A stretch of DNA of 57,870 nt from Levilinea sp. (GCA_029975215.1 JARKPO010000052.1:1-57870); one strand, 5' to 3'. Shown: positions 1 through 10,235, counted from the first letter of the stretch. The notes: generated from the letters alone by a model not told the origin. A program made the numbers and translations.

Positions 1-518
1 TCTAATTTACCCTCAGCCACACCAGAGCCAGTCACGGTGACAAACATGCCCTTGTCTGCTCCAGTGTCAATAATGGCCACTTCACCCGCTTTGCCCCAAG
101 GACTATCAGCCGTTAAGAGCAAAAAGGCAATTCCGTCTGGAGTCAGACCAACTTGAAAAGCTCTCGGATCGAGCACTCGGTCGGCTGGATTTTCTGGGTT
201 GTTCAGGCTTTGCGCAAACAGGGCGGCCATAGCCTGGATACGCTGCGGATCCCCAAAGGACACCTGCTGCAGGATATTCGCGCCGCCCAGGGCGGTCTCC
301 AGCCCGGCGGTGATGGCTTCCTGCAGTTGGCGGTAGGCTTCCGCGGCAGCCGCGTCGGCGGCCTGGGCTGCCAGGCTCTCCGGCTGTGGCAGGCTGACGA
401 TGGGGGCCGCGGGGGTGGGGGTGCAGGCGGCCAGCAGTCCGGCGCAGGCGGCCAGCGCTATAAACACTTTGCATGATTGCTTAAGGTTTGCTAAGGTGCG
501 CAGAATCAGACGGTTCAT
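1..518 (-). CDS. Putative lipoprotein, C-terminus beyond left edge
   Basis: An open frame starts at ATG 518 behind a strong ribosome site (GGGAGG, 6 nt spacing) and stays open for 172 codons to the window edge, so only the N-terminal part is visible. The N-terminus has a positively charged start, a hydrophobic stretch and a lipobox-like LLAAC about 30 residues in, which predicts lipidation and anchoring at the outer face of the membrane. The rest is an Ala/Gln-rich helical segment followed by a mixed segment (ADSPWGKAGEVAIIDTGA) that looks like folded extracytoplasmic protein. I do not recognise the family. Base composition falls slightly toward the edge. Lipoprotein call is an inference from the signal sequence; function unknown. 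Confidence 0.65.
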   Translation of the reverse strand, partial: MNRLILRTLANLKQSCKVFIALAACAGLLAACTPTPAAPIVSLPQPESLAAQAADAAAAEAYRQLQEAITAGLETALGGANILQQVSFGDPQRIQAMAALFAQSLNNPENPADRVLDPRAFQVGLTPDGIAFLLLTADSPWGKAGEVAIIDTGADKGMFVTVTGSGVAEGKL

Positions 519-847
519 GGTTTTCCTCCCTGGGGGTGCTTGTATGGGTTCGCTGCCTATGCTTGATTGTACACCATCCAGGCGGGTTGGTGCGGCTGAT
601 ACAGGCGTCTGATCCAGATGGGTGGCCTTGGCGCCTTCGCGGTTTAAAGACATGTTTTTTCACCGCTAAGAAGCCAAGAACGCCAAGAAAGCGGATAAAT
701 ACACCCCTGACCTTCCGGTGCGTTCGATGAAGCAAATCGTCCCCCCACGCCCCGCTTCGCGCCCTTAGCGCCTTCGCGGTAAATATCCCCCGCAACAAAA
801 AAGGCGCGCTCCCTGCGGAACGCGCCTTTGGCTTTCACACTCCAACC
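519..847. repeat. Gene-free stretch with degenerate dispersed-repeat copies
   Basis: No gene is supported here. Positions 630-690 (cgccttcgcggt, then ttttttcaccgctaagaag) and 765-782 (cttagcgccttcgcggt) are diverged copies, in the opposite orientation, of the unit that forms the 96-bp array near 33.8-34.1 kb. Positions 717-731 read GGTGCGTTCGATGAA, the reverse complement of the 15-mer that flanks that array on both sides. The short open frames across this stretch are by-products of the repeat. Confidence 0.6.
795..829 (-). terminator. Rho-independent terminator of the ABC ATPase gene
   Basis: Perfect 9-bp stem (AAAGGCGCG at 821-829 reverse-complemented, pairing with 800-808) with a 12-nt loop, followed on the minus strand by a T run (TTTTTTG). 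It lies 20-50 nt downstream of the stop of the oligopeptide-type ATPase gene. Confidence 0.8.
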
Positions 848-1843
848 TTATTCCATCAGCCAGCAGGCCACCCAATGATCCGGGCTGATCTCTTTGAACT
901 CCGGCTCCTGCTGCGAACACACATCCATCGCCATCGGGCAGCGCGGGTGGAAACGGCAGCCCTTGGGCGGGTTCACCGGGCTAGGCACATCCCCGCGCAG
1001 GATGATGCGCTTGCGCTTGAAGCGCGGATCCGCCACCGGGATGGCGGACATGAGCGCCTGGGTGTAGGGGTGCTGCGGGTTGCGGAACAGCTCATCCCGT
1101 CCGGTCAATTCCACCATCTTGCCCAAATACATCACCGCCACGCGGTCGGAAATGTGTTCCACCACGCTCAAATTGTGGGCGATGAACAAGTAGGTCAGGT
1201 TAAATTCCTTCTGCAAATCCTTGAGCAGATTCAGCACCTGCGACTGAATGGACACGTCCAGGGCCGACACCGGCTCATCACACACGATGAACTGCGGGCG
1301 CAAAATCAGCGCGCGGGCAATGCCCACCCGCTGGCGCTGACCGCCGGAAAACTCATGCGGATAGCGGCGGGCATGGTACGATTCCAGCCCCACCGTTTTA
1401 AGAATTTCCATCACCCGATCCCAACGGTCCGACGGCGTGCCGATGTTGTGGATCTTGAGTCCTTCCAGCACCTGCTCACCGATCTGCGTGCGCGGGTCCA
1501 GTGAAGAATAGGGATCCTGAAACACGATCTGAATATTGCGGCGCATGGCCTTCAGATCGTTATCTTTGAGTTTAAAGATATCCACACCGTTAAACAGAGC
1601 CTGACCGCTGGTCGGCTCAATCAGGCGCAGCATCGTACGGCCAACCGTAGTCTTCCCGCAGCCGGATTCCCCCACCATACCCAGCGTCTCACCCTGGCGG
1701 ATGTTAAAACTGACGTTATCCACCGCCTGCACCCATGCCACCACGCGCTGGAGCACACCTCCGCGAACGGGATAAAACTTTTTTAAATTTGTAACTTGAA
1801 TGAATGGGTCGCCCTTTTGAACGGCGGTCTCGGCTACTGTCAT
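848..1843 (-). CDS. Oligopeptide/dipeptide-type ABC transporter ATP-binding protein
   Basis: 331 residues, the usual length of OppF/DppF ATPases. Walker [10 protein letters not shown] at residues 58-66, signature [15 protein letters not shown], Walker [15 protein letters not shown], the H-loop (FIAHNL), and the C-terminal oligopeptide-specific extension with [10 protein letters not shown], in which conserved cysteines occur in the family. It would energise import of peptides, or of sugars or nickel in some relatives, through a membrane permease pair. Start ATG 1843 has GAGGACC upstream. No permease, binding protein or second ATPase gene is adjacent, so it is an orphan here; it is followed by its own terminator and preceded by about 160 nt of AT-rich leader. 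Substrate cannot be told from sequence. Confidence 0.9.
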   Translation of the reverse strand: MTVAETAVQKGDPFIQVTNLKKFYPVRGGVLQRVVAWVQAVDNVSFNIRQGETLGMVGESGCGKTTVGRTMLRLIEPTSGQALFNGVDIFKLKDNDLKAMRRNIQIVFQDPYSSLDPRTQIGEQVLEGLKIHNIGTPSDRWDRVMEILKTVGLESYHARRYPHEFSGGQRQRVGIARALILRPQFIVCDEPVSALDVSIQSQVLNLLKDLQKEFNLTYLFIAHNLSVVEHISDRVAVMYLGKMVELTGRDELFRNPQHPYTQALMSAIPVADPRFKRKRIILRGDVPSPVNPPKGCRFHPRCPMAMDVCSQQEPEFKEISPDHWVACWLME

Positions 1844-2001
1844 GCGGTCCTCACAGCGGTTCTAGGATAAGGTGGGAATGAAAAGGGGCAGACAGCCGGG
1901 CAGAATGTATCTGACCCGACCAGAAAAATTATACATGATTTTTACCAGTCAACCCATTTTTTCAGGGGAATTTTTGGAAAAATGCAAAAATTCATGCGTT
2001 T

Positions 2002-3912
2002 TCACCCGTAAAAATCCTGCCAATGGAAAATCCACAGCGCGGTCAACAGCTGCGCTCCCACCAACCAGGCCGTCGCACGCGAAGGGTGTTTGCACAGGGC
2101 ACAAATTTCACGCGCGGCATACAGACACACCAACGGCACCAGGAACAGCCACAGGCGCTGCACCTCGCCGTCCGTCTGCCCACCGATATTGAGGGCCGCG
2201 TAGGTAACCCAGGCTGCCGCCAGCAGGGAATCCGCCGCGCTCGCCCGGCGGCGCACAAAAGCCCACAACGTGCGCGCCGTATTTGCCAGGAAGAGGATCA
2301 CCAGGGGATAGCCGCTCCAGGTGAGCATCTCAGTGTTGTTCAGCCGCAGCGAGCGCAGGGTCTGCTCCAGCCCGGGCACGTAGTCTTTGGCGCGGCGGTG
2401 ATTGAGCATGGCCGTCTGGTAGCGCTGCCAAATGTCGTACTCCAGCAGCCAGCGGAAGGCCATATCCGCCACCAACAAGCCCGCCCCCAGCCATAAAAGC
2501 ATCCGCAGGGTCACCGTCAGCGGGCGGGTACGGCGGTTGAGCCAGCCGTCCAACACCACCCAGCCACCCGCCAACGCCGCCAGCGGCAGCAGCGAAAAAC
2601 TGAGGTACAGGCACGCGTACACGTAGATCCCCAGCAGAAACATGATTCCCACGGAGGCCCGCCGCATCCCCCACCACGCCAGCAGCAGCCCTCCCAAAAA
2701 CAGCAGCGGGTACAGGGCGTTGTCTAAAAAGGTGGGGATGAGCAAAAAGCTGGGGCAGGAAAACAGCAGCAGCGCCGCCAGGGCTTCGCCCTGCAGCGCC
2801 CCCAGCCGCCGCGCCAGCAGGGTCAGCAGCACCAAACTGAGGCCCGCCAAAAATGGGAAGACATAGGCTTTCAGACGCGTCAGACGCAGAAAACGCGTCT
2901 CACGGTCGGCCTGCGGCTGACCGGCGTTGGCCAGGCGCTCCAGACCGATATAGGTCAACAGCACCCCGGGGGGTTTGGTGCCCAAATACCAGTCGTCCCC
3001 ATAGCGCGCCTCGTATTCCCGTAGTGCCTGGGGCAGGGGCGGTTGAGCCGCCGCCGCTTGGGCGTAGCGGCTGAAAACCCCGTCAGCATATTTCACCCGC
3101 AGGGATTCAAACCCGCCGCCCTCGATAAAACCAAAGCTGATCTGCGCCGCCGCGGCCCAGCCCGCCAACAGCAGCAGCCCCGCCCACCCCAGGCGCGGAC
3201 GCGGCCCCGCCCACAGGGCCAAAGCTGCGCTGCCCAGCAAAAGCACTGCAAAGATGATCCAGGCGCGGGTGTCCAACGGCTTTTCGTAGAAATACCATTT
3301 CCACCCCGGCACGCGCAAGAAGGTATCCAGCCGAAAAATGAGCACAATCCAATGAAAGCCCACGCTGCCCAGCAGTGCCGCCGCCAGCAGCCCGCGGAAC
3401 AGGCCGCCCGCCCGCGCCTGAGCAAGCAGTTGGGCCGGAAAGCGCAGCCCCACAAACAGCAGAGTCTGCACCAATACCGCCAGGCCCCACACCCACAGCG
3501 GCAGAAAGCGACCAAAGGCCGAAGCCCCCAGCTGAACTAGGCGCGGCGCCCACTCCCCCGGGCGCGCCAGGATCTGAGTTGTCTCAAAGGGCAGCGGACG
3601 GCTAAGCACCCATCCCAAAACCGCCCAAAGCACCGCTGCGGCCAGCAGCACCAGCCCCCAGCCCCATACGCGCGGCCCCAGGCGGCGTTCCAACCCCTCT
3701 TCCAGGCGCGGGCTGCGGGCCGCCTGCCCGGCCAGAACGGCCAGCCCCCCCGCCGCCGCCAACATGAGCGCAGCAGCCCCCAGGCGCACAGCCGAATAGC
3801 CCAAAATCAGCCCGCCGCCTTCGGAAGGCTCGCGCAGCAGCCACACCACGGCTGTCAACCCTTCCAGCGCGCTCAGCCCCAAGAGCAGGCTCAGCCCGCC
3901 CCCCTTACGCAT
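2002..3912 (-). CDS. Multi-spanning membrane protein, probable GT-C-type glycosyltransferase
   Basis: 636 residues with about 12-13 hydrophobic segments spread over the whole length and a large non-membrane loop after the sixth or so, containing [20 protein letters not shown]. The KPPG motif in the first half and the overall layout resemble the dolichyl-phosphate-mannose/ArnT-like glycosyltransferase superfamily common in Chloroflexota, but I see no decisive catalytic signature, so the enzyme class is inferred. Its ATG overlaps the stop of the adenosine deaminase gene by 8 nt (ATGCGTAA), so it is translationally coupled as last gene of the unit that begins with the CBS gene. It would act in the cytoplasmic membrane on a lipid-linked sugar. 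Confidence 0.6.
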   Translation of the reverse strand: MRKGGGLSLLLGLSALEGLTAVVWLLREPSEGGGLILGYSAVRLGAAALMLAAAGGLAVLAGQAARSPRLEEGLERRLGPRVWGWGLVLLAAAVLWAVLGWVLSRPLPFETTQILARPGEWAPRLVQLGASAFGRFLPLWVWGLAVLVQTLLFVGLRFPAQLLAQARAGGLFRGLLAAALLGSVGFHWIVLIFRLDTFLRVPGWKWYFYEKPLDTRAWIIFAVLLLGSAALALWAGPRPRLGWAGLLLLAGWAAAAQISFGFIEGGGFESLRVKYADGVFSRYAQAAAAQPPLPQALREYEARYGDDWYLGTKPPGVLLTYIGLERLANAGQPQADRETRFLRLTRLKAYVFPFLAGLSLVLLTLLARRLGALQGEALAALLLFSCPSFLLIPTFLDNALYPLLFLGGLLLAWWGMRRASVGIMFLLGIYVYACLYLSFSLLPLAALAGGWVVLDGWLNRRTRPLTVTLRMLLWLGAGLLVADMAFRWLLEYDIWQRYQTAMLNHRRAKDYVPGLEQTLRSLRLNNTEMLTWSGYPLVILFLANTARTLWAFVRRRASAADSLLAAAWVTYAALNIGGQTDGEVQRLWLFLVPLVCLYAAREICALCKHPSRATAWLVGAQLLTALWIFHWQDFYG

Positions 3913-4924
3913 GCGCCCCCCGCGCCGCCTCGGTTTTCAGCGCCTGTTTCTCTTCTTCCGTCAGGAAGGCGGCCTCCAGGGCGTTGTACTGCGCCCGGCG
4001 AATCATCTCTGGCGTCAGCCCCGCCGCCGGGGCAGCCACATTGTATTCGTGCGGCAGATCAATGCCGCTGATACCGGGGTCATCCGTGTTGATCGTGGCG
4101 CACAGCCCTGCTTCCAAAAAGCGCCGCAGGGGGTGGCTGGGGTAATCCGGCACGGTGGAAGTCTGCACATTGCTGGTCAGCGAGGATTCAATCCCCACGC
4201 GCAGCCGCGCCAGAGTTTCCATCAAAACCGGGTCTTCCAGCGCACGCACGCCGTGGCCGATGCGTTCCGCACCCAGCTCGCTCAAGGCGTTCCAAATACT
4301 GTCTGGGCCGTCCGATTCGCCCGCGTGGGCGGTTATGCGCCATCCAGCGCTGCGCGCGCGGCGAAAATGTTCGCGGAACCAGGGCGCTGGAAAATGTGCC
4401 TCGTCCCCGGCCAGGTCGAGGCCAGTGATGTGCTCACGCTGGGTCAGCAGCGCTTCCAGCTCGCGATCGGCCGCCTCCACACCGTAGGTGCGGCTGAGAA
4501 TGCCGATCAAATTGGCACGCACGCCAAAATCGCGCTGCCCGGCCTGCACCCCGTCCACAATCGCCTCGGTCACGCCTTCCGCGCGCAAGCCGTGCGCCAG
4601 GGCCATGAACCCGGGGCTGAAGCGCAGTTCAATATACGCCAACCCCTCGCGGCGCGCATCCTCCACGTTTTCATAGGCAATCCGGCGGCATGCATCGTAA
4701 TCTACCAACACCCCCAACATCCACTCAAATTTGGTCAAAAAGGCCATCACCCCGGGCTGGGGGTCGGTGACCTGCACATAAGGGCGCAGCGTTTCCACCT
4801 CCCAGGCGGGCAGGGGCAAATTGTGCTGACGGCCCAGGTCTAAAATCGTCTCCAGACGCACCGCGCCGTCCAGGTGGCGGTGCAATTCCACCAGAGGAAA
4901 GGTAGGGTCAATCATTGATGGCAT
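3905..4924 (-). CDS. add: Adenosine deaminase
   Basis: 339 residues, normal for the family; converts adenosine (and deoxyadenosine) to inosine in the cytosol for purine salvage. The N-terminal metal motif HRHLDG is at residues 15-20; later motifs are AHAGES, ERIGHGV and NTDDPGI, which supply zinc ligands and catalytic residues in known adenosine deaminases. The usual CPTSN block reads SLTSN, a mild deviation. ATG 4924 sits 7 nt after GGAGG; a second Met three codons on is possible. It lies 20 nt downstream of the permease gene and overlaps the downstream membrane glycosyltransferase-like gene, so the four genes are one operon. Relatives include adenine and aminodeoxyfutalosine deaminases; plain adenosine deaminase fits best. 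Confidence 0.88.
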   Translation of the reverse strand: MPSMIDPTFPLVELHRHLDGAVRLETILDLGRQHNLPLPAWEVETLRPYVQVTDPQPGVMAFLTKFEWMLGVLVDYDACRRIAYENVEDARREGLAYIELRFSPGFMALAHGLRAEGVTEAIVDGVQAGQRDFGVRANLIGILSRTYGVEAADRELEALLTQREHITGLDLAGDEAHFPAPWFREHFRRARSAGWRITAHAGESDGPDSIWNALSELGAERIGHGVRALEDPVLMETLARLRVGIESSLTSNVQTSTVPDYPSHPLRRFLEAGLCATINTDDPGISGIDLPHEYNVAAPAAGLTPEMIRRAQYNALEAAFLTEEEKQALKTEAARGAHA

Positions 4925-4944
4925 GGCAGCCCTCCAAAGTGATT

Positions 4945-6225
4945 TTAGAAGAAAAACAGCACGTATAACAGGCTAGAGACCGCACAGGCCACCAGCATCA
5001 CCGGCAAGCCGCGTTTCGACCACAGAATGGGGGTAATCGGATGGCGGGTGCGCTCGGAAAGTGAGGCCACGATCACATTGGCAGTGGAGCCGATGATGGT
5101 GCCGTTGCCGCCGAAGCCCGCGCCAAAAGCCAACGCCCACCACAGCGGCCCCACATCCAGGCCGCTTTGCCCCAGCCCTTGAATCACCGGAATGAGGGCG
5201 ATGGTAATGGGCACATTATCCACCACCGCTGAAAGGCCCGCCACCACCCACAGCAGCACCAGCCCCAGCAATGCCGGGGAGAGGTGGCCCCAGCCCAAAA
5301 TGGCCTGTGAAAGCCCGGCCAACACCCCCGCCGCCTCCATGCCGCCCACCATCACAAACAGCGCAGCAAAGAACAGCAGAATATCCCACTCCACGCGGTT
5401 CAGCACCGCGCGCACATCCGGCCGGATCCACACCATCGCCAGCGCAGCCGCCGCCAAAGCCACAAAGGACGGGCGCACGTGCAGCCATTCTTCCAGCATA
5501 AATCCGGCCAGCGCCAACCCCAAAATGATCAAAGCTCGCCGCACCGTCTTACGGTCCTTCATCGCCTCCTGCGGGTCCAGCTCTAATACCGCAGCAACCG
5601 CCTCTGGCCCAGGCGCATGCAATTCGCGCCGGAAGAGCCAACGCAACAGTACCAAAGCGGCCGCCCAGGTGATCACTACAATGGGAAGGGAATGGATCAA
5701 AAAATCGGTAAAGGTGAAGCCCGCCGCCGAGGCGATGAGGATATTGGGCGGGTCGCCCACCAGGGTGGCCACCCCACCGGTGTTGGAAAGCAGCGCCTCT
5801 GAAAGCAGGAACGGCTGGGGGTTAAAACCCAAAATTTCACAGATCAAGATTGTCACCGGCGCGATCAGTACCACCGTGGTCACGTTGTCCAAGAACATAG
5901 ACACCAGAGTGGTCACAGCCCCCAGCAGCACCAGCAGGCGCACAGGCCGCCCGCCCGAAACGCGCCCCACCCACACCGCCAGAAACTGAAAAAATCCGGT
6001 CGGCTCCAACAGCGCCACCAGCATCATCATACCCAGCAGCAGCCCCAGGGTGTTAAAGTCAATCGCGGCCACAGCCTGCTCTTCGGTGAAAAAACCAAAG
6101 ATCATACCCGCCGCCACCATCGCCACCGCCCCCGCCAGGGCGATGATCGTCCGGTGCACTTTTTCAGAAAAAATGACGCCCAGGCACACCACAAAGATCA
6201 GTGCGGAAACCCAAAATGCCGTCAT
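4945..6225 (-). CDS. ArsB/NhaD/SLC13-type ion transporter permease
   Basis: 426 residues, almost wholly hydrophobic, with about 11-12 membrane spans. The pattern [16 protein letters not shown], then [20 protein letters not shown] in the first half and [19 protein letters not shown] in the second half, is the inverted two-fold signature of the ion transporter superfamily (ArsB, NhaD, P permease, citrate carriers). Substrate cannot be read from this: arsenite, sodium/proton, phosphate or a dicarboxylate are all family options. ATG 6225 follows AGGGGAC. It is the second gene of the CBS-permease-deaminase unit (25 nt after the CBS gene, 20 nt before add). That setting hints at control by an adenine nucleotide or a purine-linked role; this is inference. 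Confidence 0.8.
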   Translation of the reverse strand: MTAFWVSALIFVVCLGVIFSEKVHRTIIALAGAVAMVAAGMIFGFFTEEQAVAAIDFNTLGLLLGMMMLVALLEPTGFFQFLAVWVGRVSGGRPVRLLVLLGAVTTLVSMFLDNVTTVVLIAPVTILICEILGFNPQPFLLSEALLSNTGGVATLVGDPPNILIASAAGFTFTDFLIHSLPIVVITWAAALVLLRWLFRRELHAPGPEAVAAVLELDPQEAMKDRKTVRRALIILGLALAGFMLEEWLHVRPSFVALAAAALAMVWIRPDVRAVLNRVEWDILLFFAALFVMVGGMEAAGVLAGLSQAILGWGHLSPALLGLVLLWVVAGLSAVVDNVPITIALIPVIQGLGQSGLDVGPLWWALAFGAGFGGNGTIIGSTANVIVASLSERTRHPITPILWSKRGLPVMLVACAVSSLLYVLFFF

Positions 6226-6250
6226 GGTGTCCCCTGTCCTTTCGGCCCCC

Positions 6251-6706
6251 TCAGTCCAACTTCCAGGTCTGCATCACCGCACAGCCCACATCCACATGTG
6301 AAACCAGGCCGATTAAAACGCCCTGGCTGTTCACCACCGGCAGGTCGCGGACTCCGTGATGATGCAGCAAGGCTGCGGCATACATGGGTGAAGAACCCTC
6401 CTCCACAAAAACTGGTTCCTGCATCACCTCGCGCACCGGCCGTGCCAGATCCGCCGGGTCGGGCTGCTGCAGCTCACCCGCGCCAAAATGGGACACAAAG
6501 GCAAAATCCTGCACCAGGTCTACAAAATCGGGCATGCCCAGTTCCAACAGATCGCGCAGCTTCACCACCCCCACCAACTTCCCTTCCGTATCCACCACCG
6601 GCAGCATGCCAATGTGGTAGCGCAGCACCAAATTTACTGCATCGCGCACACAGGCCGTATCAGGAAGGGTATACACCTGGCGTTTCATACAATCTCGGAT
6701 TTTCAT
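6251..6706 (-). CDS. Tandem CBS-domain protein
   Basis: 151 residues made of two CBS domains (about 7-60 and 90-148) and nothing else. The first ends GMLPVVDTEGKLVGVVKLRDLLE, the second VRDLPVVNSQGVLIGLVSHVDV (both shortened here to the recognisable cores). Such stand-alone CBS pairs bind AMP, ATP, SAM or similar adenosyl ligands and act as energy or nucleotide sensors on partner enzymes or transporters. ATG 6706 follows AAGAGGATTCTC. A TATAAT lies at 6756-6751 on the minus strand, about 45 nt upstream, so this gene probably leads the operon with the permease and adenosine deaminase. A regulatory role on the permease is plausible but unproven. Confidence 0.85.
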   Translation of the reverse strand: MKIRDCMKRQVYTLPDTACVRDAVNLVLRYHIGMLPVVDTEGKLVGVVKLRDLLELGMPDFVDLVQDFAFVSHFGAGELQQPDPADLARPVREVMQEPVFVEEGSSPMYAAALLHHHGVRDLPVVNSQGVLIGLVSHVDVGCAVMQTWKLD

Positions 6707-6802
6707 GAGAATCCTCTTGTGGGAAAAGCCGTACCTGGGTGAATAATTCGATTATACCTGTTTCGCCGCCTCAAGATTTCAGAATCGCGCCTGATTCCAG
6801 AC

Positions 6803-6838
6803 AAAAACCGCCGCCGGAGAATAATCTCCAGCGGCGGT
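6803..6838 (-). terminator. Rho-independent terminator of the FAD oxidoreductase gene
   Basis: 14-bp stem with one mismatch (arms 6825-6838 and 6807-6820, 4-nt loop) followed on the minus strand by TTTTTG. It sits about 20 nt beyond the stop of the oxidoreductase and separates it from the CBS operon. Confidence 0.88.
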
Positions 6839-6859
6839 CAGCGTTTAAGATCCGGCGGT

Positions 6860-8161
6860 TCAGGCCTGCCCGTCGGTCAGAATCATCTCGGCAGCGCGGC
6901 GGCCAATTTCCACCGCAAAGTTGGTGCCGCGATCCCAGGGGTACACCTGGCTCATGCTGGCAAAATACAGCCCGTTCAGCGGGGTGCGCACGGCGGGAAT
7001 GCGGCGCGAGTGGTTCACCAGCGGAACCGGCTGGGCGTAAGGCGTGCGGAACAGCCAGCTCTGCCGCACCCAATCCGGCTGAAATTCAGGGTTGATGCGC
7101 GCCAGCGAGGGCAAGAAGCGCTCCAGTAACTCTTCCTGGCTCATCTGGAAATAGGCGTGATCCGTCTCCAGGTAGTCGCCCATATACAAAATATGATCGC
7201 CGCCGAAATGCTCCGGCGAGACAAAATTGGTGTGTTCCACCAAAGCCAGGTACGGGAACCCGGCGGATTTGGGCAGGTTGTACCAATAGTAACCCTGCGG
7301 CGAAAGCTGGCGGCGCAGCGCCAGCACCATCACCACCGCCCCCAGATGCTTCAATTCCAGCAGCCCTTTCAGATAATCTTCAGGGAGCTGCGGGGCCAAA
7401 CGCGCCATCCAACCCGGCGATGTGGTGGAAAGCACGCGGTCAAAGCGCTGATCCCCCGCCGCCGAGCGCACCGTCCAGCTGCCGTCCGCTTCGGATTGGA
7501 GGGCCGTCACCGGCGTGGAGAACAAGATCTTGCCGCCCATCCCGCGCAGATGCGCGGCGAAATCATCCGAGAAGGCCTGAAAGCCGCCCTGGTAGGTCCC
7601 CAGCCGCGTGGTGCGGGCGTGCAGGCGCGCCCACATCCAGGCCATGTTCACCTGCTGGGCGTAGCGTTCGCCAAATTTGCCCACCAACATCGGCTCCCAC
7701 ATCTCACGGTACACCGAATCGCCCGCCCATTTGCGCATCCAGGCTTCCACCGTGGTTTGCTCCAGCGGCTGCCAGTGGTTGGTCAGGCGCAGATACAGCC
7801 CCACCAGGCCAAAGCGAATTTTGTTCACGCCCCAGCCCAGCCCCGGGTACAGCAGGGCCGCCGGAATGGAATCAAAGGGGTAAAACTTGCCGCGGTGATA
7901 CATGACCGTCTTGGGGCGCGGGAAGAGCACCTTGTGGCGCAGCCCCAGGTCGTCCATCAGCCTCAGCATGTGACTGTCGCTCTGGAACCAGTGGTGGTAA
8001 AAACGCTCCACACTCCAATCCCAGCCGGGGGCCTTGAACCCCGCGGCCAGGCCGCCTGCCGCCTCAGCCGATTCAAACACGGTCACATCCTGCCCGGCGC
8101 GCAGCAGGTCAAACGCCGCCGCCATGCCTCCATAACCAGCGCCAAGGATTGCAATTTTCAT
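6860..8161 (-). CDS. NAD(P)/FAD-dependent amine-oxidase-like oxidoreductase
   Basis: 433 residues. An N-terminal Rossmann dinucleotide motif GAGYGGMAAAFDLLRAG (residues 7-23) is followed by an FAD-binding acidic strand end (VTVFE) and GGLAAGF; the remainder resembles the protoporphyrinogen-oxidase/amine-oxidase fold also used by UDP-galactopyranose mutase-like proteins. Members with this N-terminus (a YHHWF segment and a YPFD stretch) often sit in glycan or cell-envelope gene clusters. Here the next gene upstream is followed 80 nt later by this gene, and it codes for a flippase-like membrane protein, so an envelope role is possible. ATG 8161 follows AAAGGA with 9-nt spacing. Exact substrate unknown. 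Confidence 0.75.
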   Translation of the reverse strand: MKIAILGAGYGGMAAAFDLLRAGQDVTVFESAEAAGGLAAGFKAPGWDWSVERFYHHWFQSDSHMLRLMDDLGLRHKVLFPRPKTVMYHRGKFYPFDSIPAALLYPGLGWGVNKIRFGLVGLYLRLTNHWQPLEQTTVEAWMRKWAGDSVYREMWEPMLVGKFGERYAQQVNMAWMWARLHARTTRLGTYQGGFQAFSDDFAAHLRGMGGKILFSTPVTALQSEADGSWTVRSAAGDQRFDRVLSTTSPGWMARLAPQLPEDYLKGLLELKHLGAVVMVLALRRQLSPQGYYWYNLPKSAGFPYLALVEHTNFVSPEHFGGDHILYMGDYLETDHAYFQMSQEELLERFLPSLARINPEFQPDWVRQSWLFRTPYAQPVPLVNHSRRIPAVRTPLNGLYFASMSQVYPWDRGTNFAVEIGRRAAEMILTDGQA

Positions 8162-8242
8162 CTCATCGAGTCCTTTCGTGCTTCCATGCTGCCCCCCATA
8201 CTGCCGCGCTTCGCGCGCCCCAGCATCGCCCCGGCAGCGGCA

Positions 8243-9262
8243 TTATTCCACCGCTTCCTGCGGCGCCCGCACCACATCCTTGCCCCAACGCAGCGGCTGG
8301 CGCAGGTAGTAGTAGGCCCCCAGCAGGGTGATGGGGAACCACAGCGCCCCGTGCAGCACCAGGGTGTAGCCCGCCGCCATCTCGCCCGGAACGCCGTAGG
8401 CGCTCAACAGGGCAATGCCCGGCGCGTCAAAAGTGCCCACATAGCCAGGGGCCGAGGGGATGGTGGTGGCCAGGTTGACGATGCCGTTCATCAGCATCAG
8501 CGCAAAAAAACTGACCTCAAAATCAAAGGCGTGCATCACAAACCAGTACTTACCCGTCTCCAACAGCCAGATCAGCACGGTAGTGAAGAAGATCATCAGC
8601 GCCTCCCAGGGGGAGCGCAGCGATTCCAGGCCGGTCAAAAAGCGCAGGGCCACAGAGCGGGTCTTTTCGCGCAATTTCATGGGTAAAAAGCGGTCCACCC
8701 CCCAGTTCACCATCCTTTCGGTGACTTTAGGGAACATGGCCGCCAGCAAAAAGGCCACCAGCGCGCCAAAGAACAGCAGCGAGCCGCCCAGGGTGATGGC
8801 GCGGATAGACAGGCCGCCGATCACGCCCGATTCGCCCGTCAGGCGGCCCAGCTCCGATAAATTTAAAAAGACGAAGGCCAGCATGACCACGCCGTCGAAG
8901 ATGCGTTCCACAATCACCGTCGCCAGCGAGGCCGAAATGGGCACCCCTTCGCGGTCTTTCAGGATGGCGGCGCGCAGCACCTCACCCGCCCGCGCAGGGT
9001 AAATGTTGTTGCCCATGTAGCCAATCGCCACCACCGGGAACATGGTGCGTGTGGGGATCTTCTTCAGGGGGCGCAGCATGTAGTGCCAGCGCCAGGCGCG
9101 CACATACACGCCCAAAAAGTACACCCCCACCCCCGGCACCAGCCAACCGTAATGCGCGGATTTCACCGCTGCCCAGATCTCCGCCGGATGCAGACGGTTG
9201 AGAACCAGATACAAAAAAACGGCGCTGATCAACAGCCCCAGCCAGAATTGCCATCGTTTCAT
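8243..9262 (-). CDS. UPF0104/lysylphosphatidylglycerol-flippase-like membrane protein
   Basis: 339 residues from the preferred start, with about eight membrane spans. The block GEVLRAAILKDREGVPISAS, followed by ATVIVERIFDG, is characteristic of the YbhN/AglD/MprF-N family thought to move lipids or lipid-linked sugars across the membrane. The open frame continues 22 codons upstream to 9328, but that part runs through the terminator of the next gene and has no ribosome site. ATG 9262 has no Shine-Dalgarno either, yet TATAAT lies at 9275-9270 only 7 nt before it, so a leaderless mRNA is likely. Substrate is not deducible. Confidence 0.75.
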   Translation of the reverse strand: MKRWQFWLGLLISAVFLYLVLNRLHPAEIWAAVKSAHYGWLVPGVGVYFLGVYVRAWRWHYMLRPLKKIPTRTMFPVVAIGYMGNNIYPARAGEVLRAAILKDREGVPISASLATVIVERIFDGVVMLAFVFLNLSELGRLTGESGVIGGLSIRAITLGGSLLFFGALVAFLLAAMFPKVTERMVNWGVDRFLPMKLREKTRSVALRFLTGLESLRSPWEALMIFFTTVLIWLLETGKYWFVMHAFDFEVSFFALMLMNGIVNLATTIPSAPGYVGTFDAPGIALLSAYGVPGEMAAGYTLVLHGALWFPITLLGAYYYLRQPLRWGKDVVRAPQEAVE

Positions 9263-9290
9263 GGGCCAAATTATAACACGCACCCCCTGA

Positions 9291-9322
9291 AAAACAGACC
9301 GGAGGCGTTCCGCCTCCGGTCT
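9291..9322 (-). terminator. Terminator of phosphoglycerate mutase gene
   Basis: Perfect 12-bp stem (AGACCGGAGGCG at 9296-9307 with its complement at 9311-9322, TTC loop) followed on the minus strand by GTTTTTC. It lies about 25 nt after the gpm stop and its trailing side runs into the promoter of the flippase-like gene. Confidence 0.8.
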
Positions 9323-9347
9323 ACACAATCCACAGAGATAACAGGTT

Positions 9348-10115
9348 TTACTTGGCTTTGGCCTGGTTCTTCACCGCCTCCGCGGCGGCCTTGGCAGCTT
9401 CAGGATCGCCCAAATACCCACGGGAGACCACCTGCAGGTCGTCATCCAGTTCGTACAGCAGCGGGATGCCGGTGGGGATGTTCAATTCCACAATTTCCTC
9501 ATCCGAAATGCCGTCCAGATATTTCACTAGCGCGCGCAGGCTGTTGCCGTGAGCAACAATCAGCACGGTTTCGTGCTTCTTCAGGTGCGGAACAATGCAT
9601 TCGTGCCAGAAAGGCATGACGCGTTCCAGGGTGATCTTGAGCGATTCGGTAGAAGGCAGTTTGGACGGGTCCACCTTGCGGTAGCGCGGGTCAAAACGCG
9701 GGTGGGTGGGGTCGTTGGCATCCAGCACCGGCGGGGGTACGTCGTAACTGCGCCGCCAGATCAGCACCTGCTCATTGCCGTACTTTTCGGCGGTTTCGGC
9801 TTTGTTCAAGCCCTGCAGCCCGCCGTAATGGCGTTCGTTCAGGCGCCAATCGCGCACTACCGGGATCCACATCTGATCCATCTCATCCAGCGCCAGCCAC
9901 AGGGTGCGGATGGCGCGCTTGAGCACAGAGGTGTAGGCGATGTCAAACAGGATCCCTTCTGCCTTCAGCAGCCGTCCCGCCTGGTGGGCCTCTTGAATGC
10001 CTTGTTCGGTCAGGTCCACATCTGTCCAGCCGGTGAAACGGTTGGACAGATTCCATTCGCTTTGCCCGTGGCGCAGCAGCACCAGCTTAATCGTGCCTTT
10101 TTTCTCGTCGGCCAT
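9348..10115 (-). CDS. gpmA: 2,3-bisphosphoglycerate-dependent phosphoglycerate mutase
   Basis: 255 residues from ATG 10115, close to the family's usual 230-255. It interconverts 3- and 2-phosphoglycerate in glycolysis and gluconeogenesis. The phosphohistidine motif [10 protein letters not shown] is near the N-terminus, followed by [11 protein letters not shown], the active-site [13 protein letters not shown] segment, and [16 protein letters not shown], the second catalytic histidine block. The frame is open 20 codons further up, but AAGGAGAG lies 5-6 nt before ATG 10115, which decides the start. Transcribed alone with its own terminator. The C-terminal 25 residues are Ala/Lys-rich ([16 protein letters not shown]), slightly longer than in enterobacterial GpmA. 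Confidence 0.95.
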   Translation of the reverse strand: MADEKKGTIKLVLLRHGQSEWNLSNRFTGWTDVDLTEQGIQEAHQAGRLLKAEGILFDIAYTSVLKRAIRTLWLALDEMDQMWIPVVRDWRLNERHYGGLQGLNKAETAEKYGNEQVLIWRRSYDVPPPVLDANDPTHPRFDPRYRKVDPSKLPSTESLKITLERVMPFWHECIVPHLKKHETVLIVAHGNSLRALVKYLDGISDEEIVELNIPTGIPLLYELDDDLQVVSRGYLGDPEAAKAAAEAVKNQAKAK

Positions 10116-10235
10116 GTTTACTCTCCTTGACCATGGGTATTTTTTTAACCCCAAACGGGGAAGGTTCCACTCCATATGGTCTTATTGTATCCTAGCCGCA
10201 AAAGTCCGGCAACCCTGATACACGCCCATCTTCCC

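Noticed and set aside
1928..1952. TTGACT/TATAAT promoter for the oligopeptide-type ATPase gene
   Set aside because: The spacer is only 13 nt, too short for a normal sigma-70 promoter; the TATAAT alone may still be used.
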